DNA from: Burkholderiaceae bacterium
GTDB taxonomy: Bacteria; Pseudomonadota; Gammaproteobacteria; Burkholderiales; Burkholderiaceae_E
Reading direction: 5' to 3'
DNA length: 64,000 nucleotides
Assembly (NCBI GenBank): GCA_021463505.1
Contig: JAJTYR010000016.1
Location: 1-64,000, forward strand
This document shows positions 8,221-17,023 of the stretch, piece by piece. Numbering within the stretch: the first letter of the stretch is position 1; the number at the start of each line of letters is the position of its first letter. The translations under genes and the position numbers were made by a program. Under the pieces are notes generated by a model. The model saw only the letters and a list, made by a program, of their open reading frames with translations, made no database searches and was not told the DNA's origin.

Positions 8221-9894
8221 TTGCCGCAGGTTTCGCACGTGATCACCACCGTTCGCCCCGAAAAACGACTGCACGCCTGGCGCGAACCGGTCGCCGCGCG
8301 CCCGGCCGCGACGATCCTCCTGTTGCGCGACACTACCGACGGTCCGCAGGTGCTGATGACGCGGCGCTCGACCAGGGCCAGCTTCGCGCCCGGCGCGTAC
8401 GTGTTTCCGGGCGGCACGGTCGATGCGCGCGACGCCTCGCCACGGGCGCGCGAGCGTGCCACGCGCCGCACCGATCAGGACGAGACGATTCTGTCGTACG
8501 CCACGGCCGCAGTGCGCGAGGCTTTCGAAGAACTGGGCATCCTGCTGGCGCGCGGCAGCGTCGATGCCGCTGCGGTGGCCGCACTGGCGCAGCGGCTCGA
8601 CCGCGGCCACGACGCCGACCTGTTTGCGCAGATTGCGCAGCACGGGCTGCGTCTGGCCCTCGACGAAGTGCACTGGCTCAGCCACTGGGTCACCGATCGC
8701 GACCTGCCGAAACGCTTCGACGCGCGCTTCTTCGTGGCCCGCATGCCCGAACACCAGCAACCGGTTGCCGACGAGGGCGAGCAATTCGAGCCGACCTGGG
8801 TGACGCCCGCCGAGGGGCTCGCGCGCCACGAGGAGGGCACGTTCGACATCATTTTCCCGACGATCCGCACGCTGCGCCGGCTCACCCGCTTCGGCAGCGT
8901 CGACGAGGTAATCGGGCACGCCAGCAGTCAGAAGCGTATCAGCATCTCCTGCCCGCGCGGCGGCTGGCTGCGCGGACGCATCGAGCGCTTTGGCGAGGAG
9001 GAACTGCCGTTCGGCGAACTCGAACTCGTCAGCCCGGACGGCAGTATCCGGCACTCGCTCGACTGGCAGTCCGAGCGGGTCGTGCCGCTGCTGCGGCACG
9101 TGCATCGGCTCACCGCGCCGAACGCGGGGCGGATGACCGGGCCGGGTACCAACACGTACCTCGTCGGCGGGCCAGGCGACTGGCTGGTGATCGACCCCGG
9201 ACCCGACGACGCGGCGCACATCGATCGCATCGCTGCGGTCGTCGGCGACGGCCTGAAGACCATCGTCTGCACGCATGCGCACCCCGATCACGCGCCCGGC
9301 GCCGCACCGCTGCAGCAGCGCACGGGCGCACGGATCGCGGGCCGCCCGAGCGGACCGCATTTCGATCCGGCCTGGACGTTCAGGCCGGACGAAACACTCG
9401 GGGACGGCGCGCGCCTGCGCGTGGGCGACTCGACGCTGCGGGTGCTGCACACGCCCGGGCACGCCGAACACCACGTCTGCCTGCTGCTCGAGGAGGACGG
9501 GCTGCTGTTTTCCGGCGACCACATCCTGAACGGCTCGACCACCGTGATCGACCCGCCCGACGGCGACATGCGCGCCTACGTGACGTCCCTGGAGCGGCTG
9601 GCGGCCGAACCGTTCGAGTACATCCTGCCGGCGCACGGCCACGTGATCGCGCGTGCAAAGACCGAGGTCGCGCGGCTGATCGCGCATCGCATGGCACGCG
9701 AGGCCAGGGTCGTCGCGGCGCTCGATCGCCTCGGCGGGGGCACGCTCGCCGAACTGGTGAAGCTCGCCTACGACGACGTCGATCCGATCCTGTACCCGGT
9801 AGCGACGCGCTCGCTCACCGCGCACCTGCTCAAGCTGCGCGACGAGAAACGCGCGACGCTGGACGAGCGGTCCTCGCGCTGGGAACCGGCTTAG
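8221..9894 (+). CDS. NUDIX hydrolase fused to metallo-beta-lactamase-fold hydrolase
   Basis: 557 residues with two enzymes in one chain. Residues 1-240 form a NUDIX domain with VFPGGTVDARD and AAVREAFEELG, the Nudix box split by a longer insert. Residues 290-540 form a metallo-beta-lactamase-type hydrolase with GPGTNTYLVG, the zinc motif THAHPDHAPG (near 350), HTPGHAEHH and SGDHILNG. Such pairs are seen in Burkholderiales, where the C-terminal part resembles LACTB2/endoribonuclease-like thioester or RNA hydrolases. The start is TTG 8221, three bases after the previous stop; GTG 8239 is the alternative. The substrates (CoA derivatives in view of the neighbours, or nucleotides) are inferred only from context. 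Confidence 0.87.
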   Translation: MPQVSHVITTVRPEKRLHAWREPVAARPAATILLLRDTTDGPQVLMTRRSTRASFAPGAYVFPGGTVDARDASPRARERATRRTDQDETILSYATAAVREAFEELGILLARGSVDAAAVAALAQRLDRGHDADLFAQIAQHGLRLALDEVHWLSHWVTDRDLPKRFDARFFVARMPEHQQPVADEGEQFEPTWVTPAEGLARHEEGTFDIIFPTIRTLRRLTRFGSVDEVIGHASSQKRISISCPRGGWLRGRIERFGEEELPFGELELVSPDGSIRHSLDWQSERVVPLLRHVHRLTAPNAGRMTGPGTNTYLVGGPGDWLVIDPGPDDAAHIDRIAAVVGDGLKTIVCTHAHPDHAPGAAPLQQRTGARIAGRPSGPHFDPAWTFRPDETLGDGARLRVGDSTLRVLHTPGHAEHHVCLLLEEDGLLFSGDHILNGSTTVIDPPDGDMRAYVTSLERLAAEPFEYILPAHGHVIARAKTEVARLIAHRMAREARVVAALDRLGGGTLAELVKLAYDDVDPILYPVATRSLTAHLLKLRDEKRATLDERSSRWEPA

Positions 9895-9898
9895 ATGC

Positions 9899-9933
9899 CC
9901 ATGGTCGCCCGCGTCCTGGCGGGCCGACCATGG
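9899..9933. terminator. Hairpin between convergent genes, possible two-way terminator
   Basis: Nine bases at 9899-9907 pair perfectly with 9925-9933, extended by cccgc (9908-9912) with gcggg (9919-9923) and one bulged base. It lies between the ends of the NUDIX-MBL gene and pnp, which converge. There is no T-run on either side, so it may work as a pause or an RNA 3' end rather than a classical intrinsic terminator. Confidence 0.6.
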
Positions 9934-9940
9934 TGTCCGA

Positions 9941-12067
9941 TCAACCTCCCGACTGCGCGGCGGCTTCCTCGGCGGTGACGGCTTTCATCGACAGGCGCAG
10001 GCGGCCCTTGTCGTCGGCCTCGATGACCTTGACGCGCACCACCTGGCCTTCCTTCAGGTAGTCGGAGACCTGGTTGACGCGCTCGTTGGCAATCTGCGAG
10101 ACGTGCAGCAGGCCGTCGCGGCCCGGCATGACCTGGACGATCGCGCCGAAGTCGAGGATCTTCAGCACCGTGCCTTCGTAGACCCGGCCGATTTCGACTT
10201 CGGCGGTGAGGTCCTCGATGATCTTCTGCGCGCGCTTGGCGGCGGCACCGTCGACCGCGGCGATCGTGATCGAACCGTCGTCCTTGATGTCGATCTGCGT
10301 GCCGGTGGTTTCGGTGATCTGGCGGATCGTCGCGCCGCCCTTGCCGATCACGTCGCGGATGCGCTCGGGGTTGATCTTCATCGTGTACATGCGCGGCGCG
10401 AAGTCGGACAGTTCCTCGCGGGCGCCGCCGATGGCCTGCTGCATCAGCCCGAGGATGTGCATGCGTCCTTCGCGCGCCTGCGCGAGCGCGACCTGCATGA
10501 TCTCCTTCGTGATCCCCTGGATCTTGATGTCCATCTGCAGCGCCGTGATGCCGGCCGTGGTGCCGGCCACCTTGAAGTCCATGTCGCCGAGATGGTCCTC
10601 GTCGCCCAGGATGTCGGTGAGCACCGCGAAGCGCCCGCCTTCCTTGATCAGACCCATCGCGACGCCTGCCACGTGCGCCTTCACCGGAACGCCGGCGTCC
10701 ATCAGCGCAAGGCACCCGCCGCACACCGACGCCATCGACGACGAGCCGTTCGACTCGGTGATCTCCGAGACCACGCGCAGCGAATAGGCGAACTCCTCGG
10801 CGCCCGGCAGCAGCGGGCGGATCGCGCGTTTGGCGAGGTTGCCGTGGCCGACCTCGCGCCGCTTCGGCGAGCCGAAGCGACCGGTCTCGCCCGTGGCGAA
10901 CGGCGGCATGTTGTAGTTGAACATGAAGCGCTCGCGATACTCGCCGGTGATCGCGTCGATGATCTGCTCGTCGCGCGAGGTGCCGAGCGTGGCGACCACG
11001 ATCGCCTGCGTCTCGCCGCGGGTGAACAGTGCGGAGCCGTGCGCGCGCGGCATCACGCTGGTGCGGATGGCGATCGGGCGCACCGTGCGCGTGTCGCGAC
11101 CGTCGATGCGCGGCTCGCCCGAGAGGATCTGGCTGCGCACGATGCGGTACTGCAGGTCGAACAGCATGTTGCCGAGGTCGTTGGCGTCGGGCGCCGGATG
11201 GCCTTGCGCCGCCGCGTCCTCGACGATGCGCGCGATCGTCGTCTTCTCGATCTCGCCGATGCGGGTCACGCGCTGCTGCTTGTTGCGCAGCGCGTAGGCC
11301 GCGCGCATGTCCGCCTCGGCCAGCGCATTCACGCGGGCGATCAGGGCGTCGTTCTTCGGGGCGGACGACCAGTCCCAGGCGGGCTTGCCGGCCATCTCGA
11401 CCAGTTCGTCGATCGCCTTGATCGCGACCTGCATCTGCTCGTGGCCGTAGACCACCGCGCCGAGCATGACGTCTTCGGCCAGCTCGTGAGCCTCCGACTC
11501 GACCATCAGCACGGCCGCGTCGGTGCCGGCCACGACCAGGTCGAGCTTCGAGTCGTCCATCTGCGTGGCGCTCGGGTTCAGCACGTACTGGCCGTCGACG
11601 TAGCCGACGCGCGCAGCCCCGATCGGGCCGTCGAACGGGATGCCCGACAGCGCGAGCGCCGCCGAGGCGCCGATCATGGCCGGAATGTCGCTGTCGACTT
11701 CCGGGTTGCTCGACATCACCTGGACGATGACCTGGACCTCGTTGTAGAAGCCCTCGGGGAACAGCGGCCGGATCGGCCGGTCGATCAGCCGGCAGATCAG
11801 GATCTCGCGCTCGGTGGGGCGGCCTTCACGCTTGAAGAAGCCCCCGGGGATGCGGCCGGCGGCGTAGAACTTCTCGACGTAGTCGACGGTGAGCGGGAAG
11901 AAGTCCTGGCCCGGCTTGGCGCTGCGCGCCGCCACGACGCTGGCCAGCACCACGGTGTCGTCCATGTTCACGACGACCGAGCCCGACGCCTGGCGGGCGA
12001 TCTCACCGGTTTCGATCGTGACGGTGTTGCCGCCCCACTGGAACGTTTTCTTTGCGATTTCGAACAC
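9941..12067 (-). CDS. pnp: Polyribonucleotide nucleotidyltransferase (PNPase)
   Basis: 708 residues, the usual size for PNPase, the 3'-to-5' phosphorolytic exoribonuclease of the RNA degradosome. Two RNase PH-like domains are visible ([20 protein letters not shown] in the first, [17 protein letters not shown] in the second), followed by a KH domain ([16 protein letters not shown]) and a C-terminal S1 domain ([16 protein letters not shown]). The start is taken as GTG 12067 with AAAGGA six bases before it, giving the typical N-terminus [12 protein letters not shown]; an in-frame ATG at 12097 lies in the hairpin region and is less likely. It follows rpsO, the classic rpsO-pnp order. Confidence 0.97.
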   Translation of the reverse strand: MFEIAKKTFQWGGNTVTIETGEIARQASGSVVVNMDDTVVLASVVAARSAKPGQDFFPLTVDYVEKFYAAGRIPGGFFKREGRPTEREILICRLIDRPIRPLFPEGFYNEVQVIVQVMSSNPEVDSDIPAMIGASAALALSGIPFDGPIGAARVGYVDGQYVLNPSATQMDDSKLDLVVAGTDAAVLMVESEAHELAEDVMLGAVVYGHEQMQVAIKAIDELVEMAGKPAWDWSSAPKNDALIARVNALAEADMRAAYALRNKQQRVTRIGEIEKTTIARIVEDAAAQGHPAPDANDLGNMLFDLQYRIVRSQILSGEPRIDGRDTRTVRPIAIRTSVMPRAHGSALFTRGETQAIVVATLGTSRDEQIIDAITGEYRERFMFNYNMPPFATGETGRFGSPKRREVGHGNLAKRAIRPLLPGAEEFAYSLRVVSEITESNGSSSMASVCGGCLALMDAGVPVKAHVAGVAMGLIKEGGRFAVLTDILGDEDHLGDMDFKVAGTTAGITALQMDIKIQGITKEIMQVALAQAREGRMHILGLMQQAIGGAREELSDFAPRMYTMKINPERIRDVIGKGGATIRQITETTGTQIDIKDDGSITIAAVDGAAAKRAQKIIEDLTAEVEIGRVYEGTVLKILDFGAIVQVMPGRDGLLHVSQIANERVNQVSDYLKEGQVVRVKVIEADDKGRLRLSMKAVTAEEAAAQSGG

Positions 12068-12088
12068 TTCGATTCCTTTCAAACAAGA

Positions 12089-12113
12089 AACCCGCAAGGT
12101 TCGCTTGCGGGTT
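12089..12113 (-). terminator. rpsO-pnp intergenic hairpin (terminator or RNase III site)
   Basis: A perfect 10-bp stem, aacccgcaag with cttgcgggtt around a 5-base loop, is followed on the minus strand by a T-rich stretch (TTCTTGTTTG). It sits between rpsO and pnp, where E. coli has a partial terminator and a processing site. It is likely to uncouple rpsO and pnp expression. Confidence 0.75.
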
Positions 12114-12127
12114 CCGGGTCTGTTCTG

Positions 12128-12397
12128 TCAGCCGCGCAAACCGAGTCTCTCGATCAGCGCCTTGTAGCTCGAAGGGTTCGTGCCCTTCAGGTAATCGAGC
12201 AATTTACGCCGGCGGCTCACCATCTTGAGCAGGCCGCGGCGCGAGTGGTGGTCTTTCGCGTGCACCTTGAAGTGCTCGGTCAGCTCGACGATGCGGGCGG
12301 TGAGCAGCGCGACCTGGACCTCGGGCGAACCGGTGTCTTTGGCGGCACGCTGGTAGTCGGCGACGATCTTCGCCTTGTCGATGTTGGCGACGGCCAT
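12128..12397 (-). CDS. rpsO: 30S ribosomal protein S15
   Basis: 89 residues, exactly the usual S15 length, with the conserved [34 protein letters not shown] and [10 protein letters not shown] segments. S15 binds 16S rRNA early in assembly of the small subunit. ATG 12397 has AGGGG at the right distance. The gene leads the rpsO-pnp pair and has a TATAAT hexamer upstream. Confidence 0.98.
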   Translation of the reverse strand: MAVANIDKAKIVADYQRAAKDTGSPEVQVALLTARIVELTEHFKVHAKDHHSRRGLLKMVSRRRKLLDYLKGTNPSSYKALIERLGLRG

Positions 12398-12513
12398 GAG
12401 TTTCCCCTGTGAAGAGACTTCCACTTGCGGCATCGCCGGGTCGCGATGCCGTGCCTGTGCGCCGCCACAGGCGCTCGACCAACGAGCGAGCCGTGCGACC
12501 GCGAAACCGGCGA

Positions 12514-12519
12514 ATTATA
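12514..12519 (-). promoter_or_regulatory. -10 element for rpsO
   Basis: Read on the minus strand this is a perfect TATAAT, about 117 bases before the rpsO start and just before the 3' end of the solute-binding protein gene. No good TTGACA stands 16-18 bases upstream. The position and the need for strong expression of S15 make it a likely promoter element. Confidence 0.55.
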
Positions 12520-12532
12520 GCCGGAATCGGGA

Positions 12533-13855
12533 TCAGCCGTCGGGACGGCGCATCGCGCACGCCTGGGGCCGGGCCGACGCCTGCAGATCGACGAAGCGCT
12601 CGGTGCGAAAGCCCAGTCCGCTGCCTTCGAGATCGTATTTCGGTGCGCCCTCGCCGGCCTGCGGGCCGGCGCGCTCCATCACCGACACGTAGAGCGGTGC
12701 CAGTACCTGGTGGTCGGCGGCGCGCATCGCCGCGGCGTACGGCGGCGCGCGGTGCGTGCGCCCCTCGAGCTGACGCGCGACGGCCGCGGCCTCGGTGCTG
12801 CCGGCCGCCTCGATCGCTGCCGCGAGCATGTCGATCATCACGACGTGGCGCATGTTGAAGTAGTCGTCGCGCGGGTCGCGCAGCCGCTGGCGGAACGCCA
12901 GGTAGATGCGCTCGGCGCCGGGCACGCCGGCATTCGGGTGCCACTCCGCGACCGCGCGCACGCGCCCCACGCCGGCCTCGCCGATGGCCGCCGGCGCGCC
13001 CAGCCCGTTGCCGTAGAACGTGTAGAAATCGGCCACGAGGCCGACCTCGCGCGCGGAGCGCACCAGGAAGGTGAGGTCGTTGCCCCAGTTCCCGGTGACC
13101 ACCGTGTCGGCGCCGGCCGCCTTGATCTTGGCGGCATAGGGCACGAAGTCCTTGATCCGCCCGAGCGGGTGCAACTCGTCACCCACGATCTCGACGTCGG
13201 GGCGCCTGGCGAGGATCATCTGCCGCGCAAGCGCGGCTACCTGCTTGCCGAAGCTGTAGTCCTGGTTCAGCAGATAGGCGCGATGTACGCGCGGGTTCTG
13301 CGCCAGCGCGTCAGCGAGCGCGCTCATGCGCATGCCGGCGTGCGCATCGAACCGGAAGTGCCAGAAGCTGCAACGCTCGTTGGTGAGCGTCGGGTCGACC
13401 GCCGCGTAGTTCAGGAACAGCAGCCGGTTGCCGGGTTCACGCTCGTTGTGCGCGGACACCGCATCGATCAGCGCAGCCGCGACCGCCGAGCTGTTGCCCT
13501 GCAGGATGAACGGAACACGCTGATCGGCGGCCTTGCGCAGCATCGCGATCGCCTCTTCGACCTGGCCCTGGCTGTCCAGGCGCAACAGCGCCAGCGGACG
13601 CGCCGTGTCGCCGACACGCACGCCGCCGCGCGCGTTCGCGCGCTCGATCGCGAAGGCCAGGTTGCGCCAGACCGAGTCGCCGGCATTTGCGAACGGGCCG
13701 GAGAAGCCCTCGATGACGGCCAGCCGGATCGGTTCGGGCGAAACCGCCGCGCCTGCCGCCGCAGTCTGCGCGATGGCCGTCCCGGCACGCACGGCGCCGA
13801 GCAGCGCCGAGGCGCCGATGGCACCGGCCAGACGGCGGCGCCCGTGGCGCGACAT
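12533..13855 (-). CDS. Branched-chain-type ABC transporter solute-binding protein (orphan)
   Basis: 440 residues. The N-terminus (GRRRLAGAIGASALLG... to about residue 30) is an export signal, possibly Tat-type because of the arginine run. The mature part looks like the Leu/Ile/Val-binding (LivJ/HAAT) family of type I periplasmic-binding folds: IRLAVIEGFSGPFANAG, RVPFILQGNSSAV, AYLLNQDYSFGKQVA and DTVVTGNWGNDL. Its ATG overlaps the leuA stop codon by one base (TGATG), so translation is probably coupled to leucine synthesis. No permease or ATPase gene is nearby, so it may serve a transporter coded elsewhere or act as a sensor. Ligand unknown. Confidence 0.88.
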   Translation of the reverse strand: MSRHGRRRLAGAIGASALLGAVRAGTAIAQTAAAGAAVSPEPIRLAVIEGFSGPFANAGDSVWRNLAFAIERANARGGVRVGDTARPLALLRLDSQGQVEEAIAMLRKAADQRVPFILQGNSSAVAAALIDAVSAHNEREPGNRLLFLNYAAVDPTLTNERCSFWHFRFDAHAGMRMSALADALAQNPRVHRAYLLNQDYSFGKQVAALARQMILARRPDVEIVGDELHPLGRIKDFVPYAAKIKAAGADTVVTGNWGNDLTFLVRSAREVGLVADFYTFYGNGLGAPAAIGEAGVGRVRAVAEWHPNAGVPGAERIYLAFRQRLRDPRDDYFNMRHVVMIDMLAAAIEAAGSTEAAAVARQLEGRTHRAPPYAAAMRAADHQVLAPLYVSVMERAGPQAGEGAPKYDLEGSGLGFRTERFVDLQASARPQACAMRRPDG

Positions 13856-15402
13856 CAGACGCCGGCCTGCGGGTTGACCCGTTCGGTGCGCGAATGCAGC
13901 TTGTTCAGCGCGTTCACGTAGGCCTTCGCCGATGCGACGACGATGTCCGGGTCGGCCCCCACGCCGTTGACAATCCGGCCCGACCTGGCCAGCCGCACCG
14001 TGACCTCGCCCTGCGATTCGGTGCCCGTGGTGATCGCGTTGACCGAGTACAGCATCAACTCGGCACCGCTGCCGACTTTCGCCTCGATCGCCTTGAAGGT
14101 CGCGTCGACCGGTCCGTTGCCCTCGCACTCGCTGGTCTGCTCGCCGCCGTCGACGATGAGCGTGACCCGCGCATGCGGGCGCTCGCCGGTCCCGGAGGTC
14201 TGTGCCATCGACACCAGCTGGTAGTGCTCGTCGGCCTCGTGATGCACCGCCTGGTCGGACACCAGCGCGTGGATGTCCTCGTCGAAGATCTCCGACTTGC
14301 GGTCGGCGAGATCCTTGAAGCGCTGGAACGCCGCGTGGACCTCCTGCTCGGACTCGAGTTCGATGCCCAGTTCCTGCAGGCGCTGCTTGAAAGCGTTGCG
14401 GCCCGAGAGCTTGCCCAGGACGATCTTGTTGGCGGTCCAGCCCACGTCTTCGGCGCGCATGATCTCGTAGGTGTCACGCTGCTTGAGCACGCCGTCCTGG
14501 TGGATGCCCGACGCATGGGCGAAAGCGTTGGCGCCCACCACCGCCTTGTTCGGCTGCACCGGGAAGCCGGTGATGCTGGAGACGAGCTTGGAGGCCGGCA
14601 CGATCTGCGTGGTGTCCACGCCCACCTCGAGGTCGAAGTAGTCGCGGCGGGTCTTCACCGCCATCACGATCTCCTCGAGCGAGGTGTTGCCGGCGCGCTC
14701 GCCCAGACCGTTGACCGTGCATTCCACCTGGCGCGCGCCACCGATCTTCACCGCGGCCAGCGAGTTGGCCACTGCCATGCCGAGGTCGTTGTGGCAGTGC
14801 ACCGACCAGATCGCCTTGCCCGAGTTCGGAATCCGCTCGCGCAGCGTGCGAATCTGGTTGCCGAACATCTCGGGCACCGCGTAGCCGACCGTGTCGGGAA
14901 TGTTGATCGTCGTGGCGCCTTCGGCGATCGCGGCCTCGAGCACCCGGCACAGGAAGTCGGGGTCGGAGCGACTGGCGTCTTCGGGCGAGAACTCGACGTT
15001 GTCGGTGAACCTGCGCGCGAAACGCACCGCCAGCCTGACCTGCTCGTAGACCTGCTCGGGCGTCATGCGCAGCTTCTTCTCCATGTGCAGCGCCGAGGTC
15101 GCCATGAAGGTGTGGATGCGCATCGACTTCGCGCCCTTCAGCGCCTCGGCGGCCCGCGAGATGTCGCGGTCGTTGGCGCGCGCCAGCGAGCAGACGGTGG
15201 AATCCCTGATCGCATCGGCGATCGCGCGCACCGCCTCGAAATCGCCGTTGGAAGACGCTGCGAACCCGGCCTCGATCACGTCGACCCGCAGCTTCTCGAG
15301 CTGCCTGGCGATGCGCAGTTTCTCCTCGCGGGTCATCGAGGCGCCCGGGCTCTGCTCGCCGTCGCGCAAGGTAGTGTCGAAAATGATCAGCTTGTCGGCC
15401 AT
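13855..15402 (-). CDS. leuA: 2-isopropylmalate synthase
   Basis: 515 residues. The first committed step of leucine synthesis, joining acetyl-CoA and 2-oxoisovalerate. Seen are [19 protein letters not shown] at the N-terminus with the metal-binding aspartate, [19 protein letters not shown] (HxH type metal ligands), NGLGERAGN, the loop [14 protein letters not shown], and a C-terminal allosteric LeuA-dimer domain (about 390-505) that normally binds leucine. ATG 15402 has GGAG upstream. The gene heads a two-gene unit with the solute-binding protein. The 308-base leader before it has a structured, leucine-codon-rich reading frame. Confidence 0.97.
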   Translation of the reverse strand: MADKLIIFDTTLRDGEQSPGASMTREEKLRIARQLEKLRVDVIEAGFAASSNGDFEAVRAIADAIRDSTVCSLARANDRDISRAAEALKGAKSMRIHTFMATSALHMEKKLRMTPEQVYEQVRLAVRFARRFTDNVEFSPEDASRSDPDFLCRVLEAAIAEGATTINIPDTVGYAVPEMFGNQIRTLRERIPNSGKAIWSVHCHNDLGMAVANSLAAVKIGGARQVECTVNGLGERAGNTSLEEIVMAVKTRRDYFDLEVGVDTTQIVPASKLVSSITGFPVQPNKAVVGANAFAHASGIHQDGVLKQRDTYEIMRAEDVGWTANKIVLGKLSGRNAFKQRLQELGIELESEQEVHAAFQRFKDLADRKSEIFDEDIHALVSDQAVHHEADEHYQLVSMAQTSGTGERPHARVTLIVDGGEQTSECEGNGPVDATFKAIEAKVGSGAELMLYSVNAITTGTESQGEVTVRLARSGRIVNGVGADPDIVVASAKAYVNALNKLHSRTERVNPQAGV

Positions 15403-15710
15403 CTGAATACTCCGGTGGTGCCGGTTCCGCTCGTGGCGGAAGGCATGAAGGACTGCGACGGTAGTGGAGGGGTAAGGGGTGTCAGCGCGCGGGGCGCAGT
15501 AGCGGACCCAGCACCGCAAGGAGGTGCAGGCCGCCGCACGACCCGCAGAGGGTCGCGGCAAGTGACGCGGGCCGAAGGCCGAAGCGAGGTGTCATCGAAA
15601 AAATATAGCGGCTTTGTGCAGCGCACGCAACCGCCCGGTGCGCCACGCGGTGTGCCGCTCGATGCACCGATGAAGGCGCCTGGCGCGGGCAGTGCCCGGG
15701 CGCGTTGCCT
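15403..15710 (-). promoter_or_regulatory. leuA leader region with possible Leu-rich leader peptide
   Basis: On the minus strand, an ATG at 15595 opens a 37-codon frame ending at 15482 whose second half reads [13 protein letters not shown], with six leucines in eleven residues. A stable hairpin (about 15532-15559) lies inside this frame. That would fit attenuation by leucyl-tRNA, but no clear terminator or antiterminator pair could be traced between 15482 and leuA, and leucine codons are common in GC-rich frames. An in-frame extension upstream to 15667 is also possible. Confidence 0.3.
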
Positions 15711-16274
15711 TCAGGTGCGCGGCAGCGTGACCCCGGTCTGCCCCTGGTACTTGCCGCCGCGATCGCGATACGAGGTCTCGCACACCTCGTCGGACTCGAG
15801 GAAGATCACCTGCGCGCAGCCTTCGCCGGCGTAGATCTTCGCCGGCAGCGGCGTGGTGTTCGAGAATTCGAGCGTGACGTGGCCTTCCCATTCGGGTTCG
15901 AGCGGCGTCACGTTGACGATGATCCCGCAGCGCGCGTAGGTCGACTTGCCCAGGCACACGGTGAGCACGCTGCGCGGGATGCGGAAATACTCGACCGTGC
16001 GCGCCAGCGCGAACGAGTTCGGCGGGACGATGCAGATCGGGCCCTTGAAATCGACGAACGACTTCTCGTCGAAGTTCTTCGGATCGACGATCGTCGCGTT
16101 GATGTTGGTGAAGATCTTGAATTCGTCGGCACAGCGCAGGTCGTAGCCGTAGCTCGAGGTGCCGTACGAGACGATGCGCTTGCCGTCGACCTCGCGCACC
16201 TGGCCGGCCTCGAAAGGCTCGATCATCCCCTGCGCCGCCATGCGACGGATCCAGCGGTCGGATTTGATGCTCAT
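15711..16274 (-). CDS. dcd: dCTP deaminase
   Basis: 187 residues, the family's usual size. Converts dCTP to dUTP on the route to dTTP. Conserved segments are [72 protein letters not shown] (split here in conserved blocks) with the catalytic glutamate in EPEWEG, and [17 protein letters not shown] 16274 gives the typical start; an upstream frame extension lacks conservation. A TAGAAT hexamer at 16317-16322 (minus strand) may be its -10. Confidence 0.96.
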   Translation of the reverse strand: MSIKSDRWIRRMAAQGMIEPFEAGQVREVDGKRIVSYGTSSYGYDLRCADEFKIFTNINATIVDPKNFDEKSFVDFKGPICIVPPNSFALARTVEYFRIPRSVLTVCLGKSTYARCGIIVNVTPLEPEWEGHVTLEFSNTTPLPAKIYAGEGCAQVIFLESDEVCETSYRDRGGKYQGQTGVTLPRT

Positions 16275-16539
16275 CGTGTCCCTGGAAGCGGCGCCCACCG
16301 CGCCGCGAATCGCGGCATTCTAGTACGCCGGCCCCCCAGTGCGCCGCCCGCCATGTTGCCTTGCAACAACCGGGCGCAGATACCGTCGACCGGGCGGCGC
16401 AGGCCCCGCGGCAGGGGATGCGGCCCCCCGGATCACGCGTGCAAGGCTTCGGCGGCGCCCGGAAGGTGGCATCATCACGGCTCGAACTTCATCGCGCCGC
16501 CGCCGGCGGCAACAAGAACGTCGAACCAGGAGGCGATTC

Positions 16540-17004
16540 ATGGACCGGACCGTGACGATGACGGTGAACGGCAGGCAGGTGACGGCGACCATCGACGCCC
16601 GGACCCTGCTGGTGCAGTTCATCCGCGAGAACCTGCAGCTCACCGGCACCCACGTGGGCTGCGACACCGCGCAATGCGGCGCGTGCACGATCGATCTGAA
16701 CGGGCGCGCGGTCAAGGCCTGTTCGATGCTGGCCGTGCAGGCCGACGGCGCCACGATCACCACGATCGAGGGTTTGTCGGCCAACGGCGAGCTGCACCCG
16801 ATGCAGAAGGCCTTCAACGAGTGCCATGCGCTGCAGTGCGGCTTCTGCACGCCCGGCATGGTGATGTCGGCGATCCAGCTGCTGCAGGACAACCCGAAGC
16901 CCACCGAGGCGCAGATCCGCGAGGGGCTCGAAGGCAACATCTGCCGCTGCACCGGCTACCACAACATCGTGCGCGCGATCGAGCAGGTCGCGGCGCAGGG
17001 CTGA
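16540..17004 (+). CDS. coxS: [2Fe-2S] small subunit of form II CO-dehydrogenase-like molybdo-hydroxylase
   Basis: 154 residues, usual for CoxS. The N-terminal plant-type ferredoxin cluster uses [16 protein letters not shown] plus C at KACSM, and the C-terminal [2Fe-2S] helical domain uses [10 protein letters not shown] and [12 protein letters not shown]. It passes electrons from the molybdenum centre to FAD. The start at 16540 has AGGAGG upstream; the frame is open further upstream but not conserved. First gene of an S-L-M-D-E-G-XdhC run, all on the plus strand. Confidence 0.95.
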   Translation: MDRTVTMTVNGRQVTATIDARTLLVQFIRENLQLTGTHVGCDTAQCGACTIDLNGRAVKACSMLAVQADGATITTIEGLSANGELHPMQKAFNECHALQCGFCTPGMVMSAIQLLQDNPKPTEAQIREGLEGNICRCTGYHNIVRAIEQVAAQG

Positions 17005-17023
17005 CACCGGGGAGACACGAGCC

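Noticed and set aside
16360-16380. GTTGC-CTT-GCAAC inverted repeat in the dcd-coxS interval as sigma-54 or operator site
   Set aside because: The GG/GC spacing of a sigma-54 promoter is not met and the arms are only five bases.
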